Source of the DNA: Desulfovibrio sp.
GTDB lineage: Bacteria > Desulfobacterota > Desulfovibrionia > Desulfovibrionales > Desulfovibrionaceae
Assembly: GCA_020217165.1 (NCBI GenBank)
Contig: JAIWOE010000098.1
Location: 1-13,792 of the forward strand
Length of the DNA stretch: 13,792 nucleotides
Direction: 5' to 3'
Part shown: positions 6,819 through 13,792 of the stretch, piece by piece
Numbering within the stretch: the stretch's first letter is position 1
Layout of the letters: every line of letters begins with the position of its first letter
The notes under the pieces: model-generated
Told to the model about the DNA's origin: nothing
What the model saw: the letters and a program-made list of their open reading frames with translations, nothing else
The model's database searches: none
Translations under genes and position numbers: made by a program

Positions 6819-7208
6819 TTAGACACGACGCCGTTTGGGAGGACGGCAGCCATTGTGGGGGATGGGCGTGATATCGCGGATAAACGTCACCTTGAAGCCG
6901 GCGTTGTTGATGGCGCGCATGGCGGATTCACGGCCGGAGCCGGGACCCTTGACGTACACGCCCACGGTGCGCATGCCATGATCCTGGGCCTTGCGAGCCG
7001 CGGTTTCAGCGGCAATCTGCGCAGCAAAGGGGGTGGACTTGCGCGAGCCTTTGAAGCCGGAACCTCCTGCCGAGGCCCAGCTGATCACGTTGCCCTTCAC
7101 ATCGGTAAACGTGATGATGGTGTTATTGAACGTAGCACGGATATGGGCATGCCCAACCGGTACGTTTTTCTTCTCTTTTTTCTTTACAGTGCGCTTTGGC
7201 TTGGCCAT
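6819..7208 (-). CDS. rpsK: 30S ribosomal protein S11
   Basis: S11 lies on the 30S platform next to the mRNA exit and the E-site. The 129-residue protein has a Lys-rich N-terminal tail ([14 protein letters not shown]), then the conserved [37 protein letters not shown] and [13 protein letters not shown] motifs, and the basic C-terminus [16 protein letters not shown]. Length and motifs fit the family. It sits between rpsM and rpsD with short gaps of 57 and 27 bases; the 57-base gap shows no evident hairpin. Confidence 0.99.
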   Translation of the reverse strand: MAKPKRTVKKKEKKNVPVGHAHIRATFNNTIITFTDVKGNVISWASAGGSGFKGSRKSTPFAAQIAAETAARKAQDHGMRTVGVYVKGPGSGRESAMRAINNAGFKVTFIRDITPIPHNGCRPPKRRRV

Positions 7209-7265
7209 GTTGCTCTCTACCTGTATGCTCGATCGTCGGGTTGCACAAGTGGTTGCGGCCGGGGG

Positions 7266-7637
7266 CTATTTCTTCTTCTTGGCCACAGCGCCACGACGCG
7301 GCCCCTTGCGGGTGCGAGCGTTGGTGTGGCTGCGCTGGCCGCGAACCGGCAAGCCGCGACGATGCCGCAAGCCGCGGTAGCAACCGATGTCCATCAATCG
7401 TTTGATATTAGCAATAATCTCACGACGGAGATCGCCTTCCACTTTGTGGTTGGATTCGATTTCCTTGCGGATCTCGTTCACTTCTTCAGGGGTCAGCTCG
7501 TCCGAACGCTTGGTCCAGTCCACGCCGGTGGCGTCGAGGATCTGCAACGCCGTATGCCGACCAATCCCGAAAATGTAGGTCAGCGCAACGTCCATCCGCT
7601 TGGAGCGGGGCAAATCAACGCCTGCAATGCGTGCCAT
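7266..7637 (-). CDS. rpsM: 30S ribosomal protein S13
   Basis: S13 sits in the 30S head and contacts the P-site tRNA and the large subunit (bridge B1). The 123-residue protein begins [20 protein letters not shown] and carries the helix-two-turn-helix segment ([14 protein letters not shown]). It ends with the conserved [20 protein letters not shown] run and a Lys-rich tail that reaches toward tRNA. It follows rpmJ by only 12 bases and leads into rpsK, the usual start of the alpha operon. Confidence 0.99.
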   Translation of the reverse strand: MARIAGVDLPRSKRMDVALTYIFGIGRHTALQILDATGVDWTKRSDELTPEEVNEIRKEIESNHKVEGDLRREIIANIKRLMDIGCYRGLRHRRGLPVRGQRSHTNARTRKGPRRGAVAKKKK

Positions 7638-7649
7638 CGTACTCTCTCC

Positions 7650-7763
7650 TTAGCCTTGCCGTTGTTTGTGGCGAGGGTTTTCGCAGATGATGCGCAGCAC
7701 GCCCTTGCGCCGGATGACCTTGCATTTGGGACAAATCTTTTTCACAGAAGGCCGCACCTTCAT
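7650..7763 (-). CDS. rpmJ: 50S ribosomal protein L36 (zinc-binding form)
   Basis: This short gene encodes 37 residues starting [20 protein letters not shown] and ending [10 protein letters not shown], an essentially complete and typical L36. Cys11, Cys14, Cys27 and His32 form the CCCH zinc site of the C+ form. L36 binds 23S rRNA late in 50S assembly. AAAGGAG lies about eight bases before the ATG. It sits between map and rpsM, the usual spc/alpha junction; no infA gene is present here, unlike in many bacteria. Confidence 0.98.
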   Translation of the reverse strand: MKVRPSVKKICPKCKVIRRKGVLRIICENPRHKQRQG

Positions 7764-7803
7764 GGCCTTGCTCCTTTTGCTGCGTCTCGTTGTAAACATT
7801 CGC

Positions 7804-7818
7804 GGCGCCCAGGGCGCC
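7804..7818 (-). promoter_or_regulatory. GC-rich hairpin between map and rpmJ
   Basis: The 85-base gap between map and rpmJ contains GGCGCC-CTG-GGCGCC on the coding strand, a perfect 6-bp GC stem. No T-run follows directly (GCGAATGTTTACAA), so it is at best a weak attenuator or an mRNA-processing site. It is the longest non-coding gap inside the ribosomal block. I see no clear internal promoter. Confidence 0.3.
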
Positions 7819-7848
7819 TCGTTGGCTTCCTATCGCCCTCGCGCATTC

Positions 7849-8613
7849 TTATCGAACGCTCAAAATATAGGGCCCGTCTTCGGTCACCGCCACCGAGTGC
7901 TCGAAATGCGCTGCAAGGCTGCGGTCTTTGGTGACCGCTGTCCAATTGTCATCGAGGATTTCCACCTCGCTCGCCCCCATGGTCACCATGGGTTCAATGG
8001 CCAGCACCATGCCAGCCTTAAGGGGCACGCCAGGCATGCCTTTGGGGACGAAGTTCGGGATTTCCGGTTTTTCATGCAGCCGGCACCCGATGCCGTGCCC
8101 GACGAAGCGGCGGACCACGTCAAACCCCGCCTGTCGTACATGCTCATGGATGGCGGCGGATACGTCATATAACTGGTTGCCTGGGCGAATCATGGCGATG
8201 CCGCGCATGAGAGCTTCTTCCGTCACCTGCAGCAGCCGCGTTGCAGAGTCTGAAATCACTCCCACCGGGAAGGTCCGGGCGGAATCTCCATAAAACCCTT
8301 CATGGATGACACCCATGTCCAGGCTGACGATGTCGCCTTCCTTGAGCACGCGCGAGGAAGGGAAGCCATGTACCACTTCTTCGTTCACAGAACAACACAA
8401 CGCATAGGGGAATCCATGGTAGCCTTTGAAGGCAGGCTGCACATCGAATTCCTTGCACATGGCGTTGGCTATTTCTTCCAGCGCCATGGTTTCCACACCT
8501 GGTTGCACGGCCTGCCCCAACGCATCCAAAATGGTGCAGACCATGCGGTTGGCTTCCCGAAGAATACGAATTTCCTGGTCATTCTTCAGAAAGATGCCGC
8601 GAAATTTCTTCAC
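7849..8613 (-). CDS. map: Methionine aminopeptidase, type I
   Basis: Methionine aminopeptidase removes the initiator Met from nascent proteins in the cytoplasm. The 254-residue protein is all catalytic 'pita-bread' domain, with His82 (VHGFPS), metal ligands Asp99 (SLDMG), Asp110 (GFYGDSA), His173 (VGHGIG), Glu207 (AIEPM) and Glu238 (FEHS), matching the E. coli set. There is no N-terminal zinc-finger extension, so it is of the short bacterial type. The start codon is GTG, sharing four bases with the secY stop (GTGA). No strong Shine-Dalgarno sequence precedes it, so translation probably depends on coupling to secY. Adenylate kinase, often found between secY and map, is absent. Confidence 0.98.
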   Translation of the reverse strand: MKKFRGIFLKNDQEIRILREANRMVCTILDALGQAVQPGVETMALEEIANAMCKEFDVQPAFKGYHGFPYALCCSVNEEVVHGFPSSRVLKEGDIVSLDMGVIHEGFYGDSARTFPVGVISDSATRLLQVTEEALMRGIAMIRPGNQLYDVSAAIHEHVRQAGFDVVRRFVGHGIGCRLHEKPEIPNFVPKGMPGVPLKAGMVLAIEPMVTMGASEVEILDDNWTAVTKDRSLAAHFEHSVAVTEDGPYILSVR

Positions 8614-9926
8614 TGCCGTCTGCCCCGGATGCGTCCTTTCTGCATCAACCCTTCGTATTGCCGGGAGATGAGATACGATTCAATCTGACCCATGAAGTCC
8701 ATGGCCACCCCCACGACGATCAGCAAGCTGGTGCCACCGAAGTAGAAGGGAACATTGAACTGCCGGATCAGAAGCATGGGCAGCACGCAAATGGCGGAGA
8801 TGTAAATCGCCCCCCACAGGGTGATGCGTGTGAGCACCCGGTCAATGTATTCCTGCGTCTTGGAACCTGGCCGGATGCCGGGCACGAAGCCGCCCTGGTT
8901 TTTCAAGTTTTCCGCAATGTCCTTGGGGTCAAAAATGATCGCCGTATAAAAGAAGCAGAAGAAGACGATCATGGCCACGAACAATACGTTATACAGCACG
9001 GTATTGGGTGAAAAGTAGGCCGCAACTTGCTGCAACGGCTCCCAGGTGGAGAACTGGCCGATGGTGGCCGGAAACATGAGCACACTGGAAGCGAAGATGG
9101 GAGGTATAACACCTGCGGTGTTTACACGCAAGGGGAGATGTGTGGACTGGCCGCCCATCATCCGCCGCCCCACCATGCGTTTGGCGTATTGAATGGGGAT
9201 GCGCCGCTGGGCTCGTTCCATGAACACAATGAATCCGAGGACCACCGCCATCATGGCCAGAATCAGCAACAGCACCAAAAGATTCATTTCCCCGGTGCGG
9301 ATAAGCTGGAAGGTGTTGATGATGGCACGGGGGAACCCGGCAACAATCCCAGAAAAAATGATCAGGGAAATGCCGTTGCCGAGTCCTTTTTCCGTAATCT
9401 GCTCCCCGAGCCACATGACGAAAATGGTGCCAGCCGTCATGGTCAGAACCGTGATGAGCCGGAAGCTCCATCCCGGTTCAAGCACCACGGGGGCGCCTGT
9501 GGGCGAGGCCATGCTTTCCAGGCCCACGGCAATGCCAAATCCCTGGAACAGGGTAATGAGCACCGTGGCGTACCGGGTGTACTGGGTGATCTTCTTCCGC
9601 CCGGCAGCGCCTTCTTCCTTCTGCAGCCGTTTGAGTTCGGGAACCGCCACCGTCAGCAATTGCATGATGATGGAGGCCGAAATGTAAGGCATGATCCCCA
9701 AGGCCAGGATGGACAGGTTGGAGAGTCCGCCGCCGGAGAACATGTCGAACAGCCCGAACAGGGTGTTTTTCATGCTGGCGAAAAAATCCTGGAGCGCAGA
9801 GGCATCGACGCCCGGCACCGGCACGTGAATGCCAATGCGGTAGACGGCCAGCAGCCCAAACGTCCAGAGCAGCTTCCTTTTCAGTTCAGGCAACCGCGCC
9901 AGATTCTCCACACCTGTCATAGCCAT
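8610..9926 (-). CDS. secY: Protein translocase subunit SecY
   Basis: SecY is the channel-forming inner-membrane subunit of the SecYEG translocon. The 438-residue protein shows the expected ten hydrophobic segments. Landmarks are the N-terminal cytoplasmic ELKRKLLWTFGLLAVYRIGI leading into TM1, HVPVPGVDASAL (plug-side periplasmic region), LGIMPYISASIIMQLL (TM2), GLGNGISLIIFSGIVAG, the cytoplasmic loop RAQRRIPIQYAKRMVGRRMM between TM6 and TM7, and the basic C-terminus GRIRGRRQ. The start at 9926 lies ten bases after the rplO stop; a second ATG two codons later is an alternative. It overlaps map by four bases. Confidence 0.98.
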   Translation of the reverse strand: MAMTGVENLARLPELKRKLLWTFGLLAVYRIGIHVPVPGVDASALQDFFASMKNTLFGLFDMFSGGGLSNLSILALGIMPYISASIIMQLLTVAVPELKRLQKEEGAAGRKKITQYTRYATVLITLFQGFGIAVGLESMASPTGAPVVLEPGWSFRLITVLTMTAGTIFVMWLGEQITEKGLGNGISLIIFSGIVAGFPRAIINTFQLIRTGEMNLLVLLLILAMMAVVLGFIVFMERAQRRIPIQYAKRMVGRRMMGGQSTHLPLRVNTAGVIPPIFASSVLMFPATIGQFSTWEPLQQVAAYFSPNTVLYNVLFVAMIVFFCFFYTAIIFDPKDIAENLKNQGGFVPGIRPGSKTQEYIDRVLTRITLWGAIYISAICVLPMLLIRQFNVPFYFGGTSLLIVVGVAMDFMGQIESYLISRQYEGLMQKGRIRGRRQ

Positions 9927-9936
9927 ATGCGACTAC

Positions 9937-10386
9937 CTACCCTTCCAGCGCCTTGGCGCTACCGCCGGCGGCTTCAATCTTGGCTTTGGCCTGGGCGCTG
10001 AAGCGGTGGGCTTCAATGGTCACGGCGGCGCTCAGTTCGCCGTCGCCCAGGATCTTCACCACGGCACCGGCCTTGCAAAGGCCGGCGGCGTAAATGTCGT
10101 CCAGGGTGATGACAGCCTGGCTGGCAAAGGTTTCCGCAATGCGGCCCAGATTCAGGGGCACGCACACGGTCTTGAACAGGGCGTTCTTGAAGCCGCGCTT
10201 AGGCAGGCGCCGGGCCAGGGGCATCTGGCCGCCTTCGAAGCCGGGGCGCTTGGGGCCACCAGCGCGGGCATTTTGCCCCTTGTTGCCCTTGCCAGCGGTG
10301 CAGCCCCAGCCAGAGCCAGAGCCACGCCCGACGCGCTTGCGTTCCTTGCGCTCCTCGGGGAAGGGATACAGATCGTTAAGACGCAT
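9937..10386 (-). CDS. rplO: 50S ribosomal protein L15
   Basis: L15 organises several 23S rRNA domains and joins late in 50S assembly. The 149-residue protein starts [20 protein letters not shown] with the Gly-rich [20 protein letters not shown] extension typical of the family, then [20 protein letters not shown] and a C-terminal alpha/beta domain ([20 protein letters not shown]). The start at 10386, with GGAGG upstream, fits the family N-terminus; an in-frame ATG at 10416 lies inside rpmD and would add ten atypical residues. It overlaps the end of rpmD by 11 bases. Confidence 0.98.
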   Translation of the reverse strand: MRLNDLYPFPEERKERKRVGRGSGSGWGCTAGKGNKGQNARAGGPKRPGFEGGQMPLARRLPKRGFKNALFKTVCVPLNLGRIAETFASQAVITLDDIYAAGLCKAGAVVKILGDGELSAAVTIEAHRFSAQAKAKIEAAGGSAKALEG

Positions 10387-10555
10387 GAGATTCCACCTCC
10401 ACGAGATGCACCACACGATTAATCATGCCCCGGATCGACGGAGTGTCCTCATGGGCACGTGTATCATTCAGCTTACGAAGTCCCAGGGCCTTCAAGGTGG
10501 CGCGCTGCGCCGGCTTGGAGCCAATGGGGCTTTTTTTCAAGGTGATAGCGAGCAT
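10376..10555 (-). CDS. rpmD: 50S ribosomal protein L30
   Basis: L30 is a small large-subunit protein. The 59 residues give the expected compact fold: [20 protein letters not shown], then the [20 protein letters not shown] helix/turn and [12 protein letters not shown]. The start at 10555 has AAGGA seven bases upstream; an in-frame ATG at 10579 would add eight residues and lacks family similarity. It lies between rpsE and rplO in the standard spc order, and its stop lies within the first codons of rplO. Confidence 0.96.
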   Translation of the reverse strand: MLAITLKKSPIGSKPAQRATLKALGLRKLNDTRAHEDTPSIRGMINRVVHLVEVESHAS

Positions 10556-10594
10556 GACGGCGTCCTTGCTATGCTTCAAATGGTTCTGGCCAAG

Positions 10595-11095
10595 CTACTT
10601 GCGGGGGGTTTCCAGGGACTTGCCGCGAAGCTTGCCCACGGTGTCCGCATCACGCAGGGACGTGAGCCCGGCGAAGGTGGCCTTCAGGACGTTATGCGGG
10701 TTGTTGGTGCCGATGGCCTTGGTCAGGATGTCGGTGTCGCCCGCAGCTTCCATCACCGCACGCACACGACCACCAGCAATGCTGCCCGTGCCCTTGGAGG
10801 CGGGCTTCAAAAGCACGCGTCCGGCCCCGAAGACGCCCGTGGTCTCATACGGCAGCGTCCCGTCGAGCAGAGGGATCGTCTTCATGGTCTTGCGGGCGCG
10901 TTCCGTTGCCTTGCGAATAGCTTCGGGCACTTCCTGCGCCTTGCCGAGGCCGGCGCCAACCTTGCCGTTGCCATCGCCCACCACCACCAGGGCGCTGAAG
11001 CTGAGGCGGCGGCCGCCTTTGACGACCTTGGCCACGCGGTTCAGATAGACGATCTTCTCAATAAAACCGGATTCGTTGGTTTCCTGTGCGCTCAC
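10595..11095 (-). CDS. rpsE: 30S ribosomal protein S5
   Basis: S5 lies at the mRNA entry channel and affects decoding fidelity. The 166-residue protein has the N-terminal double-stranded RNA-binding domain ([40 protein letters not shown]) and the C-terminal domain ([38 protein letters not shown]). The start is GTG, with AGGAG about seven bases upstream; no suitable ATG is nearby. It follows rplR by 24 bases. Confidence 0.98.
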   Translation of the reverse strand: MSAQETNESGFIEKIVYLNRVAKVVKGGRRLSFSALVVVGDGNGKVGAGLGKAQEVPEAIRKATERARKTMKTIPLLDGTLPYETTGVFGAGRVLLKPASKGTGSIAGGRVRAVMEAAGDTDILTKAIGTNNPHNVLKATFAGLTSLRDADTVGKLRGKSLETPRK

Positions 11096-11119
11096 CGTTA
11101 TGCTCCTGAATTCGCGTGC

Positions 11120-11461
11120 CTAAAAAACGAGGCCCGCTTCTCGGGCGCCGTCGGCCAGGGCTTTGACCCGACCATGGTACAAATAGCCATTGCGGTCGAA
11201 GACCACTTGTTCGATCCCCAGTTCCTTGGCCTTGCGAGCCACATCGCGTCCCACTTCCGCTGCCACGTCCTTGGTCAGGCTGGCAACTTTGATGGAAGAG
11301 GCCGCCACGAGGGTCTTGCCGGCCAGATCGTCCACCACCTGAGCATAAATGCTCTTGTTGGAACGATACACCACCAGGCGGGGCCGCTCGGGAGTACCGT
11401 TAATCTTTTTGCGGATGCGCATTTTGCGCTTAAGCCGCATTTTATTCTTGTCCATGCTCAT
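11120..11461 (-). CDS. rplR: 50S ribosomal protein L18
   Basis: L18 binds 5S rRNA with L5 in the central protuberance. The 113 residues include a basic N-terminus ([20 protein letters not shown]), [20 protein letters not shown], and the C-terminal [20 protein letters not shown] followed by EAGLVF, all diagnostic. It is slightly shorter than the common 117-120 residues. An AGG seven to eight bases upstream, overlapping the rplF stop, favours ATG at 11461; a second ATG at 11455 is possible. Confidence 0.98.
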   Translation of the reverse strand: MSMDKNKMRLKRKMRIRKKINGTPERPRLVVYRSNKSIYAQVVDDLAGKTLVAASSIKVASLTKDVAAEVGRDVARKAKELGIEQVVFDRNGYLYHGRVKALADGAREAGLVF

Positions 11462-11469
11462 GGCTGCAC

Positions 11470-12009
11470 CTATTTCTTGCCGCCGGATTTGCCGGCCTTG
11501 CGACGGATGGTTTCATCCGAATACTTGACGCCCTTGCCCTTGTACGGCTCGGGCGGACGGATGCGGCGGATGGTGGCAGCAAATTCGCCCACCGCCTGCT
11601 TGTCCACGCCGGAAAGAGTCAGCTTGTTCCCTTCCGCCTTGGCTTCAATGCCTTTGGGAAGGTCCAGCAACACCGGATGGGAGAACCCGAGGGCCAATTC
11701 CACTGCCTGCCCCTTGACAGCCACCTTGTACCCCACGCCAATGACTTCCAGGGTCTTGGAAAACCCTTCCTTGACGCCGTGGATGCAGTTGGCCAGGAGG
11801 GTACGCCGCAAGCCATGCTGGGCGCGCGCCAGGCGAGAATCGTCGGTGCGGGAAACCGTCACCACGCCGCCCTCCACGGTGTAGGCCACCGAAGGATGCA
11901 CGGGGGTGGAGATGGTCCCCTTGGGGCCCTTGACGTCCACCGTCAAGGGACCCACCGTCACTTCCACCCCGTCAGGGATGGGAATGGGGAGTTTGCCGAT
12001 GCGTGACAT
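11470..12009 (-). CDS. rplF: 50S ribosomal protein L6
   Basis: L6 lies near the factor-binding site of the 50S subunit. The 179-residue protein begins [20 protein letters not shown] and contains two similar alpha/beta domains, with [20 protein letters not shown] at the junction and the signature [20 protein letters not shown] near the C-terminus. The start at 12009 matches the family; a longer reading from 12156 would overlap most of the rpsH 3' region. It lies ten bases after rpsH and eight before rplR. Confidence 0.99.
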   Translation of the reverse strand: MSRIGKLPIPIPDGVEVTVGPLTVDVKGPKGTISTPVHPSVAYTVEGGVVTVSRTDDSRLARAQHGLRRTLLANCIHGVKEGFSKTLEVIGVGYKVAVKGQAVELALGFSHPVLLDLPKGIEAKAEGNKLTLSGVDKQAVGEFAATIRRIRPPEPYKGKGVKYSDETIRRKAGKSGGKK

Positions 12010-12019
12010 GTGCGTTCTC

Positions 12020-12403
12020 CTACCAGACTTCGCAGAGCAGTTCGCCGCCCAGATGCTGGGACCGGGCAGCGTCGCCGGCAAGCAGGCCCTTGTTGGTGGA
12101 CAGGATGCAGATGCCGAGGCCGTTCTGCACACGGGGGATCTCGGCCGCAGCCACATACACGCGGCGACCCGGCGTGGAGACGCGCTTGAGGCCCGCCACC
12201 ACGGGTTTGCCGCGGTGATATTTGAGAGTCACGCGCAAGGCGTTGCCTTCCACGACGAACTCTTCGATGTAGCCCTCATCCTTAAGAATGCCAGCGATGG
12301 CTTCCTTGATCTTGGAGTGAGGGATGAGCACATCCTTGTGCAAGGCCTTGAAGGCATTGCGGATGCGCGTCAGCATGTCAGAAATGGGATCGGAAATGTT
12401 CAT
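12020..12403 (-). CDS. rpsH: 30S ribosomal protein S8
   Basis: S8 binds the central domain of 16S rRNA early in 30S assembly and in E. coli represses the spc operon by binding rplE mRNA. The 127-residue protein starts [20 protein letters not shown] and has [19 protein letters not shown], then [14 protein letters not shown] and [16 protein letters not shown]. The C-terminus [11 protein letters not shown] corresponds to the family's GGE...VW ending. It sits between rpsN and rplF in normal order. Confidence 0.98.
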   Translation of the reverse strand: MNISDPISDMLTRIRNAFKALHKDVLIPHSKIKEAIAGILKDEGYIEEFVVEGNALRVTLKYHRGKPVVAGLKRVSTPGRRVYVAAAEIPRVQNGLGICILSTNKGLLAGDAARSQHLGGELLCEVW

Positions 12404-12427
12404 GGCGCGTTCCTTGCGAACACCAGG

Positions 12428-12613
12428 CTACCAGCTGGACTTGCGAACCCCGGGCAGCTCGCCAGCCAGGGCCATGTTGCGGAAGCAAATGCGACAGATG
12501 CCGAAACGGCGCAAGAACGCACGCGGGCGGCCGCAAATGGGGCAGCGGTTGTAGCCCCGGGACGAGAACTTGGGCTTGCGCCTGGCCTTGACTTCGAGTG
12601 ACGTGCGAGACAC
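12428..12613 (-). CDS. rpsN: 30S ribosomal protein S14, zinc-binding (type Z)
   Basis: S14 is a 30S head protein. At 61 residues this is the short zinc-binding type, with Cys24, Cys27, Cys40 and Cys43 in a CPIC...CRIC pattern, rather than the 100-residue zinc-free type of E. coli. The N-terminus [20 protein letters not shown] and the end [14 protein letters not shown] are typical. The start codon is GTG with AAGGAG about eight bases upstream. Type Z is common in deltaproteobacteria and Gram-positives. Confidence 0.97.
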   Translation of the reverse strand: MSRTSLEVKARRKPKFSSRGYNRCPICGRPRAFLRRFGICRICFRNMALAGELPGVRKSSW

Positions 12614-12649
12614 GGGGAACTCTCCTTGCTTCTCTTGAGGGCCTTAGCC

Positions 12650-13195
12650 TTACTTCTTGAAGGGCATGCCCAAGAGGTCCAAAAGGACCTTGCCTTCCTT
12701 GTCGGAGGAGGCTGTGGTGACAATGGTGATGTTCATGCCTTTGACACCCTCCACCCGGTCGATCTCAATCTCGGGGAAGATGGTGTGCTCCTTGATGCCC
12801 ATGGTGAAGTTCCCGCGGCCGTCAAAGCCCCGGTCGCTCACACCCCGAAAGTCGCGCACGCGCGGCAGGGCAAAGTTCATGAGCTTATCCAGAAAATCCC
12901 ACATGCGGGCGCCCCGCAGGGTCACGCGGCACCCGATGGCCATCCCTTCGCGCAGCTTGAAGGCGGCGATGGATTTCTTGGCGCGGGTGACCACGGCTTT
13001 TTGGCTGGCGATGCGGGAGAGTTCACTCGCCGCATCGTCAATGAGTTTATGGTTCTGGGCGCCTTCGCCAAGGCCCATGTTCACGGACACCTTTTCCAGG
13101 CGCGGGATCTGCATGGAAGAGGAGTAGCCGAACTCCTTGAGGAGTGCGGGGGCCACCTTCTCGTGATACATCTTTTCCAAATGACACTGGGCCAT
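12650..13195 (-). CDS. rplE: 50S ribosomal protein L5
   Basis: L5 binds 5S rRNA and contacts the P-site tRNA at the central protuberance. The 181 residues contain the family motifs [79 protein letters not shown] and [20 protein letters not shown]. The start at 13195 has GGAG six bases upstream and lies three bases after the rplX stop. An in-frame ATG eight codons later is a weaker alternative. Confidence 0.98.
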   Translation of the reverse strand: MAQCHLEKMYHEKVAPALLKEFGYSSSMQIPRLEKVSVNMGLGEGAQNHKLIDDAASELSRIASQKAVVTRAKKSIAAFKLREGMAIGCRVTLRGARMWDFLDKLMNFALPRVRDFRGVSDRGFDGRGNFTMGIKEHTIFPEIEIDRVEGVKGMNITIVTTASSDKEGKVLLDLLGMPFKK

Positions 13196-13198
13196 GAC

Positions 13199-13525
13199 CT
13201 ACTCCATCACTTCGTTGCACTTCTTGCAGAAGCGCACCTTTTTGCCGTCTTCCATGAGCTTGTAGCCCACGCGCGTGGGTTTGGTGCACGCGGGGCACAT
13301 GAGCTGCACGTTGGAGATGTCCAGGGGCGCTTCCTTCTCAAGGATCCCGCCAGCCTGCTGCCGGTACGGATTCCCCTTGGTATGGCGGCGCACCATGTTC
13401 ACCTTTTCCACCAGCACGGCCTCCTTTTTGCGGAGGATGCGCAAGATCTTGCCGATCTTACCCTTGTCCTTGCCGGCGATGACCATCACCTTATCTTCTT
13501 TTTTGATGCGGCACTTGGCGAGCAT
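13199..13525 (-). CDS. rplX: 50S ribosomal protein L24 with zinc-ribbon C-terminus
   Basis: L24 helps initiate 50S assembly and lies near the exit tunnel. The 108-residue protein has a KOW domain ([20 protein letters not shown]) and [20 protein letters not shown] followed by [18 protein letters not shown]. Its C-terminus carries two CxxC pairs (Cys77/80 in CPAC and Cys100/103 in CKKC), which look like a zinc ribbon. E. coli L24 is of similar length. It sits between rplN and rplE. Confidence 0.98.
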   Translation of the reverse strand: MLAKCRIKKEDKVMVIAGKDKGKIGKILRILRKKEAVLVEKVNMVRRHTKGNPYRQQAGGILEKEAPLDISNVQLMCPACTKPTRVGYKLMEDGKKVRFCKKCNEVME

Positions 13526-13534
13526 GGCGGACTC

Positions 13535-13792
13535 CTACAGCACTTCCGGGGCCAAGGATACAATTTTCATGAAGTTCTTGGCCCTGAGCTCGCGCGCCAC
13601 AGGTCCGAAGATACGGGTGCCCACGGGTTCGAGCTGGTTGTTCAAGAGCACCGCAGAGTTGGTGTCGAAGCGGATGTAGGACCCGTCAGTGCGGCGCACT
13701 TCTTTCTTGGTGCGCACCACCACGGCTTTCATCACGTCGCCCTTCTTCACCTTGGAATGCGGCATGGCGTCTTTGATTGACACAACAATGAT
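13535..13792 (-). CDS. rplN: 50S ribosomal protein L14, C-terminal part (cut by window edge)
   Basis: L14 lies at the subunit interface and forms bridges with 16S rRNA. The last 85 codons are visible, with the frame open to the window end: [60 protein letters not shown] and the C-terminus [13 protein letters not shown]. The family is about 122 residues, so roughly 37 N-terminal residues lie beyond the window. The apparent GTG start at 13783 is an internal valine codon. It leads directly into rplX, ten bases away. Confidence 0.98.
   Translation of the reverse strand: MIVVSIKDAMPHSKVKKGDVMKAVVVRTKKEVRRTDGSYIRFDTNSAVLLNNQLEPVGTRIFGPVARELRAKNFMKIVSLAPEVL

Noticed and set aside
4887..7934. A 1015-codon open frame on the plus strand across rplQ to map
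   Set aside because: It is antisense to eight well-recognised genes, has no ribosome binding site or recognisable domain, and is rich in His/Leu/Val as expected from the reverse frame of GC-rich coding DNA.
10094..11884. A 596-codon plus-strand open frame, and a similar 384-codon frame at 12626-13780
   Set aside because: Both are antisense shadows of ribosomal protein genes with no family resemblance.
13535..13783. An 82-codon L14 starting with GTG at 13783
   Set aside because: The codon is an internal valine; the frame stays open to the window edge with conserved residues before it, so the gene is simply cut off.
1..13792. Mobile elements, CRISPR arrays, tRNA or rRNA genes
   Set aside because: No transposase, integrase, regular repeat-spacer pattern or cloverleaf/rRNA sequence was seen on either strand.

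Overview
This window looks like a chromosome segment from a GC-rich sulfate-reducing deltaproteobacterium of the Desulfovibrio type. That placement is inferred from the gene order, the protein sequences, a selenocysteine-containing SelD next to a selenium-associated LysR regulator, and zinc-binding forms of several ribosomal proteins. No sequence search was possible.

Layout. (1) 1-322, minus: the N-terminal third of ispG (isoprenoid synthesis), cut by the window edge. (2) 323-540: a divergent intergenic region with a good match to a sigma-28 (FliA) flagellar promoter reading right. (3) 541-2523, plus: three genes, namely a FlgO-family secreted protein with a cysteine-containing N-terminal extension, a small TPR-like lipoprotein, and a second, shorter FlgO-family protein. 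(4) 2524-2581: a short convergent gap with only weak hairpins. (5) 2582-4551, minus: selD, whose true reading frame runs through an in-frame TGA (selenocysteine codon 16) followed by a SECIS-like hairpin. selD is translationally coupled (TGATG) to an upstream LysR-family regulator. (6) 4592-4629: a textbook rho-independent terminator that ends the ribosomal operon. (7) 4652-13792, minus: the spc and alpha ribosomal protein operons in the order rplN (partial), rplX, rplE, rpsN, rpsH, rplF, rplR, rpsE, rpmD, rplO, secY, map, rpmJ, rpsM, rpsK, rpsD, rpoA, rplQ.

How the genes work together. The ribosomal block makes proteins of both ribosomal subunits, the SecY translocon channel, methionine aminopeptidase and the RNA polymerase alpha subunit. 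It is tightly packed, with several start/stop overlaps. The LysR-selD pair belongs to selenium metabolism: SelD makes selenophosphate, the selenium donor for selenocysteine, and here SelD itself appears to contain selenocysteine, which gives a self-dependent loop. The FlgO-type cassette probably builds an outer-membrane or periplasmic structure around the flagellum, as the sigma-28-like promoter in front of it suggests.

I see no CRISPR array, insertion sequence, prophage, tRNA or rRNA gene. I do not claim a wholly undescribed system. The most interesting points are the recoded selD (easily mis-annotated as an N-terminally truncated gene), its coupling to the regulator, and the sigma-28-driven FlgO/lipoprotein/FlgO cassette.
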